From assembly GCF_006385705.1 (NCBI RefSeq), contig NZ_VFRQ01000003.1:248001-312000 (forward strand): DNA of 64,000 nucleotides, in the 5' to 3' direction. Both the position numbers and the translations under genes were made by a program. Source of the DNA: Pontibacter mangrovi (GTDB lineage Bacteria; Bacteroidota; Bacteroidia; Cytophagales; Hymenobacteraceae). The notes under the pieces were generated by a model. The model saw only the letters and a list, made by a program, of their open reading frames with translations. It was not told where the DNA came from and made no database searches. Shown in pieces: positions 31,866-39,561 of the stretch (its first letter is position 1; each line of letters begins with the position of its first letter).

Positions 31866-32072
31866 ATGAAACAGAACAAAGCTAGCGACCAGCAGAAAAA
31901 CCGCATGAAGCAGGACGTGAACGAGACATCGCGCACCATGAAACCCGGAAAATCGATAAAAGAAGGTAGCACAAGCTCGCAGAACAGCGCCACCTCCCCC
32001 ACCGCCACGGGCGGGGTCACCAATATCCGCTCCGGAAAAGACGTGGAGGAAAGCAGCGACAAGAAGTACTAA
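31866..32072 (+). CDS. Small hydrophilic protein (68 aa)
   Basis: Unrecognised. From the ATG at 31866 it encodes 68 residues rich in Lys, Ser, Thr, Asn and Gln (MKQNKASDQQKNRMKQDVNE), with no hydrophobic segment and probably disordered. It is the first of three neighbouring small polar genes on this strand. A longer frame from 31830 adds a poorly fitting N-terminus. The codon pattern looks coding, but no domain is visible. Confidence 0.55.
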   Translation: MKQNKASDQQKNRMKQDVNETSRTMKPGKSIKEGSTSSQNSATSPTATGGVTNIRSGKDVEESSDKKY

Positions 32073-32169
32073 GGGCACAGCAGCCCAACAAGCACGGGTC
32101 GTAGCCGTACACTGCTAAACGGCCTGGCACGCCGAGGCCGCATGTTTCACCAAAAACCTATGAAGACGG

Positions 32170-32439
32170 ATGAAAGATCAAAAAAACAGAAGCTGGGAAT
32201 TCCATGGCTTCGCAAGTAACCCTGCAAAATCGTTTGAGGCTGGAAAGAAAGGAAACCGTTTGGCCATTGAGAACTCGCTTAGGAACAGCAACAACAATGC
32301 TAACAACCCAACGGCTGAGAACCGCACCGCCTCTAAAACAAGCAACCAGAACAAGCCAACGCAAGGCAAAGGCTGGCAAAGCGTAAAAGCCGGCACTAAC
32401 GAAGCTGGCAAAAAAGACCAGGGCTCCTCCGAAGAGTAG
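32170..32439 (+). CDS. Small hydrophilic KDQ-start protein (89 aa)
   Basis: Unrecognised. It is an 89-residue polar protein, MKDQKNRSWEFHGFASNPAK followed by an Asn- and Lys-rich tail ending GSSEE. Basic and probably disordered, it may be a general stress-type protein; that is inference only. Its start region (ATGAAAGATCAA, preceded by CCTATGAA) is nearly the same as that of the next gene at 32485, so the two look like duplicates or share a leader. Confidence 0.55.
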   Translation: MKDQKNRSWEFHGFASNPAKSFEAGKKGNRLAIENSLRNSNNNANNPTAENRTASKTSNQNKPTQGKGWQSVKAGTNEAGKKDQGSSEE

Positions 32440-32484
32440 GCCATCCATTTAACCTATGAAAACCATGAAAGATCAAGAAAAACC

Positions 32485-32652
32485 ATGAAAGATCAAGATA
32501 AAAAACAGCAGGGCCTGACAGACAAGAGCAAGTCGGGCAAGAAAGACATCAGCAACAGCCTGGAGCAAGACGCGACAGACACGCGCAAAACCGGAAGAAC
32601 GCCGCAGGCCCGCACAGACAACGAGCTGGACCGCGAAAGCAAGAAAAGGTAA
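32485..32652 (+). CDS. Small hydrophilic KDQ-start protein (55 aa)
   Basis: Unrecognised. It encodes 55 residues (MKDQDKKQQGLTDKSKSGKK, then an Arg/Asp-rich tail ending ESKKR) with no hydrophobic residues in clusters. The sequence around the start occurs twice in tandem: ACCATGAAAGATCAAGA at 32462 and again at 32482. The first copy gives only a 7-codon frame. A good terminator 27 bases after the stop supports a real transcript. Confidence 0.55.
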   Translation: MKDQDKKQQGLTDKSKSGKKDISNSLEQDATDTRKTGRTPQARTDNELDRESKKR

Positions 32653-32678
32653 AGCCCTGAGCTGATCGTACTATCAAA

Positions 32679-32705
32679 CAGCCACAGCACCCGATGCTGT
32701 GGCTG
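32679..32705 (+). terminator. Terminator after the small KDQ gene
   Basis: A perfect 11-base stem CAGCCACAGCA/TGCTGTGGCTG with a 5-base loop, followed by TTTTG. Confidence 0.82.
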
Positions 32706-32769
32706 TTTTGCGTTACATATCTGCGTAAATCTTAGTATCTTGCTTTAGACATACTTTTTGCCTGCAACT

Positions 32770-33921
32770 ATGAAAAACGTACTCTCCGCCTTGTTTCTGA
32801 TGCTTTGTACTTTGGCTGCCTCGGCCCAGGCCCCGGCCAAAAAAACGGTTAGCTTTCTGCTACACGCGCCCGGCCTGCCCGACTCGGCACAGGTATATAT
32901 TACCGGCAATGCCCCGGAGTTGGGAAGCTGGAACCCTGGCAAGGTGAAGATGGAGCGCCTGGAGGATGATAGCTGGCAAAAAGAAATCGTGCTGCACGAG
33001 CCGATGCTGCTGGAGTACAAGTATACCCTGGGCAGTTGGGAGCGGGAGGCCGCCGACAGCACCGGAAAGCCGCTCAGCAATTTTACCGTGAACGTGGAAA
33101 GCACCCTGCAGGTAAAAAACCTGGTAACGAACTGGCGCAGCGGCGGCACTAAGAAAACTGCGGCAGGAGGCGTAACGGGCCAGTTGGTATACCATGAGCA
33201 GCTGGGCAAAGGCACTGTCATACCGGCCCGCGACCTGGTGGTGTGGCTGCCGCCAAGCTATGCCCAGGACAAGAAAAAACACTACCCGGTGCTCTACCTG
33301 CACGATGGCCAAAACCTCTTCGACCCCAACACCAGCTCTTTTGGCGTGGATTGGCGCGTGGACGAAACCGCTGACAGCCTCATCCGGGCCGGCGCCATGC
33401 AGCCCATCATTATTGTGGGCATCAACAACACCGAAGACCGCATGCAGGAGTATGTGCCCGGCGAGAAAGGCACCGCCTACATGGATTTTGTGGTGAACAC
33501 GGTAAAACCCTTTATCGACAGCACGTACCGCACCAAACCCGCTGCAAAGTATACCTCAACCGGCGGCTCCTCGGCGGGCGGCACCATCTCCTTTATGCTG
33601 GCCTGGCAGCACCCGGATGTTTTCTCCAAAGCCATCTGCATGTCGCCGGCCTTTAAGATACAGGACATCGACTATGTGGACGACGTGCTGACCTACAAAG
33701 GCAGGAAGAAGCCGCTATACTTCTACATTGACAACGGCGGCGTGGAACTGGAGCAGCAGCTGCAGCCGGGCATAGACGAGATGCTGCAGGCCCTGCGGCA
33801 GAAAGGCTACCGCGAAGGCAAAGACTATAGGTGGGTAAAGGACGAGAAGGCGAAGCACTTTGAATCGGCGTGGGGCAAGCGCATGCCGCAGGCGCTGCAA
33901 CTGCTGTACCCGGCCAAGTAG
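32770..33921 (+). CDS. CBM20-like starch-binding plus alpha/beta-hydrolase esterase
   Basis: A secreted 383-residue protein. I use ATG 32770 (MKNVLSALFLMLCTLAASAQ, a signal peptide). The first domain (about residues 27-115) is a CBM20-type fold with VYITGNAPELGSWNPGKVKM and LLEYKYTLGSWE. The second is an enterochelin esterase/EstA-like hydrolase with VVWLPPSYAQDKKKHYPVLY, LHDGQNLFDPNTSSFG and the nucleophile elbow GSSAG (Ser268). The catalytic His is probably in KHFESAWGKRMPQAL. The substrate is unknown; a sugar ester is plausible given the carbohydrate-binding module. Confidence 0.88.
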   Translation: MKNVLSALFLMLCTLAASAQAPAKKTVSFLLHAPGLPDSAQVYITGNAPELGSWNPGKVKMERLEDDSWQKEIVLHEPMLLEYKYTLGSWEREAADSTGKPLSNFTVNVESTLQVKNLVTNWRSGGTKKTAAGGVTGQLVYHEQLGKGTVIPARDLVVWLPPSYAQDKKKHYPVLYLHDGQNLFDPNTSSFGVDWRVDETADSLIRAGAMQPIIIVGINNTEDRMQEYVPGEKGTAYMDFVVNTVKPFIDSTYRTKPAAKYTSTGGSSAGGTISFMLAWQHPDVFSKAICMSPAFKIQDIDYVDDVLTYKGRKKPLYFYIDNGGVELEQQLQPGIDEMLQALRQKGYREGKDYRWVKDEKAKHFESAWGKRMPQALQLLYPAK

Positions 33922-33968
33922 CCTACGCGTATCACCTGAACAAGAAGCAAACCCTTAGCTCCAGGCTA

Positions 33969-33998
33969 TTTGCCCGGTGGATTTTTATAGTTACATTG
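33969..33998 (+). promoter_or_regulatory. Candidate promoter of the GNAT gene
   Basis: TTTG (33969-33972), a 19-base spacer and TACATTG (33992-33998), about 40 bases before the start. The -7 box is one base short of the consensus. Confidence 0.5.
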
Positions 33999-34038
33999 CT
34001 CTTTCCTCCAACCCGAAAAAACGCCTGATGTTACGTAG

Positions 34039-34512
34039 ATGATCGAAATAAAGTACCTGTACGAAGTACCACAGCATTTTGAGGCCGTAGCCGACTGGAT
34101 TTACCGGCAGTGGTGGCAGAAGCCCGGCAATACCAATGAGGTGGTAAAAGCGCCCTTGCGCGAGCACTTGCTTCAGCAGGATTTGCCCGCGGCATTGGTA
34201 GCCCTTGACGGGGAACGGCCGGTAGGCTCTGTGCTGGTAATAGAAAGCGACGGCGTAGATGCGCTGCCTGACCTGAGGCCCTGGCTGGCTGCGCTGTATG
34301 TGCTGCCGGAGTATAGGGGGCAAGGCGTGGGCAAGCTGCTGGTACAGGCCCTGGAGCAGCACGCCCGGAAAGCCGGTTTCCCGGACCTGTACCTGGTGGC
34401 TACGGATAGGGTAAGCTTCTACCGGGAGTTGGGCTGGCGTGTGTACACCAAACTGGTAGGCAAAAACGGCATCACTATTATGCACAAGCGTATAGCCCTT
34501 TCAGCTTCTTAA
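34039..34512 (+). CDS. GNAT family N-acetyltransferase
   Basis: A 157-residue acetyltransferase. The acetyl-CoA-binding motif A is LAALYVLPEYRGQGVGKLLV (about residues 89-108), with the Q/RxxGxG signature RGQGVG. The substrate lobe has VALDGERPVGSVLVIESD. The C-terminal part YLVATDRVSFYRELGWRVYT is typical of GNATs. The substrate is unknown. It is a single gene with its own promoter. Confidence 0.88.
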   Translation: MIEIKYLYEVPQHFEAVADWIYRQWWQKPGNTNEVVKAPLREHLLQQDLPAALVALDGERPVGSVLVIESDGVDALPDLRPWLAALYVLPEYRGQGVGKLLVQALEQHARKAGFPDLYLVATDRVSFYRELGWRVYTKLVGKNGITIMHKRIALSAS

Positions 34513-34617
34513 GGGCTAAATACAGTGAGTTAAGACATGCGCCAAATGCTGCCCTGCAAATATTACTTGTAGTTCTTCGTATACTTCAGTCGTACCTGGT
34601 TTAAATGTTAGCTATAT

Positions 34618-35046
34618 ATGCTTCAGAGGATACTGCAAACAGATAGAGCGAAAACCACCATTCTGATCCGCTTGATGGTAGGAGCCGTGTTTCTGTCGGA
34701 GGGGATACAGAAATACCTGTTCCCGGATACCCGCGGGGCGGGGCGGTTCGAGAAGATTGGTTTGCCTTCCCCAGAGTTTCTGGCCGACTTTGTAGGTGCT
34801 TTTGAGGCAAATTGCGCCGTGCTCATCTTATTTGGCTTTCTTACCCGGCTGGCCAGCGTTCCGCTTATCATCATCATGCTGGTTGCCCTATATACTACCA
34901 AACTGGATATACTTTACAAAGATGGCCTTTGGGAAATGCTGCATGCCAGCCGCACAGACTGGGCCATGCTGCTGGGCAGCCTTTTTTTGCTGATAAAAGG
35001 CGGCGGCTATTGGTCGGTGGATAAAAAACTGACGAATGGAGCCTAA
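34618..35046 (+). CDS. DoxX family membrane protein
   Basis: A 142-residue protein of the DoxX/DoxD-like family with four predicted membrane helices (for example LIRLMVGAVFLSEGIQKYLF near residue 18 and VPLIIIMLVALYTTKL). Members are linked to respiratory or redox functions, but the role is not settled. The stop overlaps the start of the chromate transporter by 11 bases, so the two are co-expressed. Confidence 0.85.
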   Translation: MLQRILQTDRAKTTILIRLMVGAVFLSEGIQKYLFPDTRGAGRFEKIGLPSPEFLADFVGAFEANCAVLILFGFLTRLASVPLIIIMLVALYTTKLDILYKDGLWEMLHASRTDWAMLLGSLFLLIKGGGYWSVDKKLTNGA

Positions 35047-36163
35047 GCAAGGAGAGCTTCAGGAAGTAGGCAAGCTCTTCCTGAAGCTGGGTACCATCGC
35101 CTTCGGAGGGCCGGCCGCGCACATTGCCATGATGGAGAACGAAGTGGTGAAAAAGCGGCAGTGGATGACACACCAGCACTTCCTGGACCTGGTAGGCGCC
35201 ACCAATCTTATTCCCGGCCCCAACTCCACCGAAATGACCATGCACTGCGGCCACGAGCGGGCAGGCTGGAAAGGCTTGGTGATGGCAGGCGCGGCCTTTA
35301 TACTTCCGGCAGTGCTTATTACCATGCTGTTTGCCTGGCTCTACAGCAAGTACGGGCAGCTGCCCGAGGTGGAACCTTACATCTACGGCATCAAGCCTGC
35401 GGTTATCGCCATTATACTTTCCGCCCTCATCAGCCTTGGCCAGAAAGCCCTGAAAAGTATAGAACTCTGGGTTTTGGGTATCTTAACAGCGGCAGCCGCC
35501 CTACTTGGCGTGAACGAGATACTGGCGCTTTTCGGCTGTGGCCTTGCCGGGCTGCTGCTATACTTTATCAGGAGCCGAGCTGCGACAGCAAACGGTTTCA
35601 CTCCATTTATACTTTTGCAGGCAATTATACTTTCGGTCCAAAGCAGCAACCTGAAGGTCTGGCTCATTTTCCTGAAAGTCGGAGCGTTGCTGTATGGCAG
35701 CGGCTATGTGCTGTTTGCTTTTTTGGATGCCGAGCTGGTAAGCAAAGGCCTGCTGACACGGCAGGAGTTGATCGATGCCGTGGCGGTGGGGCAGTTTACG
35801 CCGGGGCCGGTGCTCTCCACCGCCACCTTCATCGGCTGGCAACTCAACGGCTTCTGGGGTGCCGTGGCGGCAACAGTTGGCATCTTCCTGCCTTCCTTTG
35901 TTTTTGTTGCGATCCTCAACCCGCTCATCCCCAAACTCCGCAAGTCCAAAGCCATGTCTGCCTTTCTGGATGCTGTGAATGTGGCCGCCGTAGCCGTTAT
36001 ACTTGCCGTGGCCATTGAGATGAGCCGCGACACCCTCACCGACTGGCGCACCATCCTTATTGCCATCCTCAGCTTTGCCGCCGTATTTGTTTTTAAAAAG
36101 CTAAACAGCGCTTTTATCGTAATCGGCGGGGCTATCCTGGGGTGTTTACTGGCGTTGGTGTAG
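35036..36163 (+). CDS. chrA: Chromate transporter (two-domain ChrA)
   Basis: A CHR-superfamily inner-membrane exporter of chromate, 375 residues, which fits the long two-domain form. The first domain starts KLGTIAFGGPAAHIAMMENE and has LVGATNLIPGPNSTEMTMHC. The second repeats the pattern with FLKVGALLYGSGYVLFAFLD and VGQFTPGPVLSTATFIGWQL. About ten hydrophobic segments are visible. Its start lies inside the end of the DoxX gene. No chromate regulator is nearby. CHR proteins are widely annotated from homology, so the physiological substrate is not certain. Confidence 0.9.
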   Translation: MEPKQGELQEVGKLFLKLGTIAFGGPAAHIAMMENEVVKKRQWMTHQHFLDLVGATNLIPGPNSTEMTMHCGHERAGWKGLVMAGAAFILPAVLITMLFAWLYSKYGQLPEVEPYIYGIKPAVIAIILSALISLGQKALKSIELWVLGILTAAAALLGVNEILALFGCGLAGLLLYFIRSRAATANGFTPFILLQAIILSVQSSNLKVWLIFLKVGALLYGSGYVLFAFLDAELVSKGLLTRQELIDAVAVGQFTPGPVLSTATFIGWQLNGFWGAVAATVGIFLPSFVFVAILNPLIPKLRKSKAMSAFLDAVNVAAVAVILAVAIEMSRDTLTDWRTILIAILSFAAVFVFKKLNSAFIVIGGAILGCLLALV

Positions 36164-36172
36164 GTTAAGCAG

Positions 36173-36220
36173 GTCCAACCACCCCTAGCCCTCCTTGTCT
36201 AAGGAGGGGAGCCTGTAATT
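36173..36220. repeat. Intergenic C-rich repeat, copy A
   Basis: CCACCCCTAGCC followed by a hairpin CCCTCCTT-GTCT-AAGGAGGG (36189-36208) and then GAGCCTGTAATT. Related copies lie at 36286 and 44622. It is within the 402-base gene-free stretch 36164-36565. Confidence 0.6.
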
Positions 36221-36285
36221 ACTTTTGCTAAAGTATAGGTTTCATGGTTGCTGGTGTAGCACGACAGGTCTCGCCCAAGGCTTAC

Positions 36286-36325
36286 AAGTGTAAACCCACC
36301 CCTGCCCCTCCCAAGAGGGGAATTC
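36286..36325. repeat. Intergenic C-rich repeat, copy B
   Basis: AACCCACCCCTGCCCCTCCC then AAGAGGGGAATT, with the same C-rich and G-rich halves as copies A and C. The stretch after it (36326-36565) holds another C-rich run but no gene that I can support. Confidence 0.55.
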
Positions 36326-36565
36326 TCACCCCACCCTCCCCTTTATCGAGGGCCCCTACCCCCAGGACGAGGCCTCCCGGCCTTGGAAGGAGCCATGTAT
36401 GAGGTGGAGCTTTAGGTTCGTAAGACTGAGGATCAGCAAGAACTAGAAAGGATAGCTTGCCTCCAGTTCCAACAAGCGGGAGCTAAAGTATAAAGGCACA
36501 AGCGGACGCTTGCGCCAGCGTAGGGTATAGCAGCAGCTAAAGTATGAAAGAACAAGCTAAACGAC

Positions 36566-37165
36566 TTACTTCTTCCTACTCACCCACCTGTTCCCCTTCA
36601 CCCAGAAGCGCCAGGGCAGCAGGGCATCTTCTCCGGCATAGTCTATGCCAATGCGGGGGCCGGTGGCTATTCTTTCCTCGGGCAGCACAACGCCTTTATC
36701 CTCTATCCATACTGTGTCGCCGGTCAGGTCGGCGCCGTAGAGCTTTTTGTCGATACCCAGGGCAATGCTGAGGACACCCGGCCCGGCGGTGAGGTTCGGT
36801 TTTATACTTTGAAAACCGCGCCGCAGCAGCATCTCCTCCACCCCCACCTCCGGCGCAATGGCCCGCACCAGCACGGCGTCGGCCCTGTCTTGTTCGTTGG
36901 TGATGATGTTGAAGAGATGGTACATGCCGTACACCAGGTATACATAGGCTACGCCGCCTTCGCTGTACATGATCTCGGTACGCGCGGTGCGGCGGTTGAG
37001 GTGGGCGTGGCAGGCGCGGTCGTTCTCGCCGGAGTAAGCCTCTGTCTCCACGATCATCCCTCCGGTCAGCATGCCATCCACACAGGTAAACAAATACTTA
37101 CCCAGCAGCTCCTGCGCCAGCTGCACCACATCGGGTCGGGTATAAAATTCCTTTGGAAGCTTCAA
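36566..37165 (-). CDS. mpg: 3-methyladenine DNA glycosylase (AAG/Mpg type)
   Basis: A 199-residue monofunctional base-excision glycosylase that removes alkylated and deaminated purines. The active-site region is IVETEAYSGENDRACHAH (catalytic Glu about residue 41), followed by RTEIMYSEGGVAYVYLVYGM and the HLFNIITNE block. GPGVLSIALGIDK and DYAGEDALLPWRFW complete the fold. The start ATG follows the usual MKLPKEFYTRPDVVQLAQEL. It is a single gene, divergent from the cobalamin riboswitch unit. Confidence 0.94.
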   Translation of the reverse strand: MKLPKEFYTRPDVVQLAQELLGKYLFTCVDGMLTGGMIVETEAYSGENDRACHAHLNRRTARTEIMYSEGGVAYVYLVYGMYHLFNIITNEQDRADAVLVRAIAPEVGVEEMLLRRGFQSIKPNLTAGPGVLSIALGIDKKLYGADLTGDTVWIEDKGVVLPEERIATGPRIGIDYAGEDALLPWRFWVKGNRWVSRKK

Positions 37166-37305
37166 GTTTTAATGACTAGTGAATAATGAGTAATGAATAA
37201 TTGCATTACGATAGTTGCGCGCGCTTCAGCTATAATTCAAATTCTTCTCTACCCATCAATGATTAATCATTCATCATTATTGATTATCCATTCCCAAATA
37301 TTCCC

Positions 37306-37313
37306 TACCTTTG
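37306..37313 (+). promoter_or_regulatory. -7 element of the cobalamin riboswitch transcript
   Basis: TACCTTTG fits TAnnTTTG and ends 9 bases before the first riboswitch helix, so transcription would start just at the aptamer. A TTG at 37280 is 23 bases upstream, a long spacer. Confidence 0.6.
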
Positions 37314-37321
37314 CCTTCAGA

Positions 37322-37500
37322 TTGGTGGCTGTAAGATTATCGTTTTATGGCCTTAAAAGGGAAGCAGGTGTGAGTCCTGCGCTGTTCCCGCAACTGTCAT
37401 CTTCTAAAAAGGGTTAGCCAACACCTTAGCCACTGTGCCGCACGCTGCATGGGAAGGCGCGCTAACTGAAGAGAGCCAGGAGACCTGCCAGTCCGACACA
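37322..37500 (+). promoter_or_regulatory. Cobalamin (AdoCbl) riboswitch
   Basis: The conserved core is plain: AAAGGGAAGCAGGTG then TGAGTCCTGCGCTG, TTCCCGCAACTGT (37384-37396), GCCACTG (37430), GGGAAGGC (37451-37458) and the B12 box AGCCAGGAGACCTGCC (37474-37489). It lies directly upstream of a TonB-dependent receptor and a BtuG-like lipoprotein. A short CGACA/TGTCG hairpin after the aptamer could be part of the switch. When B12 is bound, the receptor genes should be shut off. Confidence 0.95.
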
Positions 37501-37617
37501 CGAATTGTCGTATGCTTTCGGGTAAAAAGCTGCACGGCCACCGCTATACTTTTCTGCGATCGCTGTTCCTGCCCTCTTTGCCCAATTGCATGCTTCGGGA
37601 TGTAAGCAACACTTGTA

Positions 37618-39537
37618 TTGGCAAAATTTTCTTTTCTGAACGTATGGCTTTGCGCCTGCCTGGGCTGCATCTGCACTACCGCTATAGCGCAGCAGGACAC
37701 GACGCAGCACCAGTTGCGCACTGTAGAGGTGTTCGGCAGGCCCGCCGAAGTATACGCCGCCGGCAGCCGCGTGGCGCAGGTGGATAGCGCTTTCCTGAGC
37801 ACCTACAGCTCTGGCAATCTGGCCGAGGCGCTGCAGGCCCGCACGCCGTTATACTTTAAGAGCTATGGCGCCAGCGGCAGCTCCACGGTAGCTTTCCGGG
37901 GCACCAACGCCTCACAGACCGCCGTCCTCTGGAACGGCCTCCACATCACGCCCGCCACGTTGGGCCAGGCTGATTTCTCTACTTTACCCCTGAGCGGCAT
38001 CGGTGAGGTGGCCCTGCAGTACGGCTCGGCGGCAGCAAACTATGGCAGCGGGGCTGTAGGCGGGGCTGTTTTGCTCAACTCGCCCAAGTATAAAACAGAT
38101 GGTTTTGGAGGGGATGTAAAACTGGAGGCAGGCAGCTTTGGCCGGTACTTTGGCAGCGGCAGCGCGGGCTACAGGGGCAAAAATCTTAGCTATGGCCTGA
38201 GCCTCTACAAGCATCAGGCAGAAAACGATTTCAAGTATAAAGACCTGAGCCGCTTCGGAACGCCGGAAGTGCGGCTGCAGCATGCGCAGGTACAGCAGCA
38301 CGGTTTTACACAGGATCTGAACTGGCAAATCTCGCCCAAAACAAAGCTGGCCCTGCATGGCTGGTATACTTTCTCGGACCGCGAGTTGCCGCCCGCCATG
38401 GGCTCATCAGACACGGAAGCGAAGCAAAAAGACAAGAACCTGCGCCTGATGGCGGAGCTGCAGCACCAAAGCCAGCTGGGGCAGACAAGTATAAAAGCGG
38501 CTTGGTTCAACGACCTCCTGCATTACACCGACCTTAGCAACGATTCTGAATCCGAAGTTAACACCGACCAGCTACAGGCGGAGCAGACCTATACCTCTGG
38601 CGAGCGCTGGAGCCTACGCGGCGGCCTGAACCTGCAGCGTTTTGCGGCAACGAACGATGGCTACCACGGCCGAAAAGATGAGAACCGCGCCTCCCTGTTC
38701 GCGCTTTTCCGCTACGACCCGGTGCAGCCGCTGCAGCTTTCGCTGAACCTGCGGCAGGCGCTGGTAGAGGGCTACGACCCGCCGCTCACCCCGGCACTGG
38801 GCTTTAACTGGAAGTTCTTCAATAGCAACCGGCATCAAATCTCTCTGAAAGGCAATGCCAGCGGCAGCTACCGCGTGCCCACCCTCAACGACCGCTTCTG
38901 GGTAGGCGCCGGCAACCCGGACCTGCGGCCCGAGCACGGCTGGAACTACGAGCTGGGCCTGCGCCACGTGCTGGTGCAGGGCAACGCCTTCCTGCTGGAA
39001 ACCGAGGCTACCGGTTACTTTATAGAGATTGACGATTGGATACAATGGTCGCCGAACCGTACCGGCCTCTGGCGGCCTACTAACCTGCAAAAGGTAGAGA
39101 GCAAGGGGCTGGAGCTGAGCACCACCGCCACGGTTACCTTAGGCAAGTTAAAGCTCAACAGCACCGCCGGCTATACTTATACTTTGTCGGAGCAGGTGGA
39201 GGTGTACGAGGGCAGCGGAAGCGATGTGGGCAGGCAGCTGATGTACGTGCCGCGCCACAAGGCCATCCTTACGGCTGAGGCAAACTATAAAAGCTGGAGC
39301 CTGCTGGGCAACCTGAACTACACCGGCCTGCGCTATACCTCCAACTCCGAAACAAGCCATCTGGATGATTTTACACTTCTGAACCTGGCCCTGAGCCGAA
39401 AGCTGCAGCTGGGGCCAAACACGCTCCTGCTCACGCTCCTCTCTGATAACATAACCAACACCGCCTATCAGACCATGGCTTACCGGCCCATGCCGCCGCG
39501 CGGCTATACGTTTAGCTTACGCTTTAGCATTCCATAA
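37618..39537 (+). CDS. btuB: TonB-dependent vitamin B12 receptor (BtuB-like)
   Basis: An outer-membrane active transporter of 639 residues for cobalamins. The start is TTG: an in-frame stop lies five codons upstream and MAKFSFLNVWLCACLGCICT is a signal peptide. The plug domain follows (TVEVFGRPAEVYAAGSRVAQ, then ALQARTPLYFKSYGASGSST, VAFRGTNASQTAVLWNGLHI, GSAAANYGSGAVGGAVLL), and then a 22-strand type beta-barrel ending MPPRGYTFSLRFSIP with a terminal aromatic region. The B12 substrate is inferred from the riboswitch 118 bases upstream and the BtuG-like gene 24 bases downstream. Confidence 0.92.
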   Translation: MAKFSFLNVWLCACLGCICTTAIAQQDTTQHQLRTVEVFGRPAEVYAAGSRVAQVDSAFLSTYSSGNLAEALQARTPLYFKSYGASGSSTVAFRGTNASQTAVLWNGLHITPATLGQADFSTLPLSGIGEVALQYGSAAANYGSGAVGGAVLLNSPKYKTDGFGGDVKLEAGSFGRYFGSGSAGYRGKNLSYGLSLYKHQAENDFKYKDLSRFGTPEVRLQHAQVQQHGFTQDLNWQISPKTKLALHGWYTFSDRELPPAMGSSDTEAKQKDKNLRLMAELQHQSQLGQTSIKAAWFNDLLHYTDLSNDSESEVNTDQLQAEQTYTSGERWSLRGGLNLQRFAATNDGYHGRKDENRASLFALFRYDPVQPLQLSLNLRQALVEGYDPPLTPALGFNWKFFNSNRHQISLKGNASGSYRVPTLNDRFWVGAGNPDLRPEHGWNYELGLRHVLVQGNAFLLETEATGYFIEIDDWIQWSPNRTGLWRPTNLQKVESKGLELSTTATVTLGKLKLNSTAGYTYTLSEQVEVYEGSGSDVGRQLMYVPRHKAILTAEANYKSWSLLGNLNYTGLRYTSNSETSHLDDFTLLNLALSRKLQLGPNTLLLTLLSDNITNTAYQTMAYRPMPPRGYTFSLRFSIP

Positions 39538-39561
39538 ATTTATACTCATACTTAAACCATC

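Noticed and set aside
36544-36771. 75-codon plus-strand frame at the mpg end
   Set aside because: Mostly the antisense of mpg, whose active-site block is clear.
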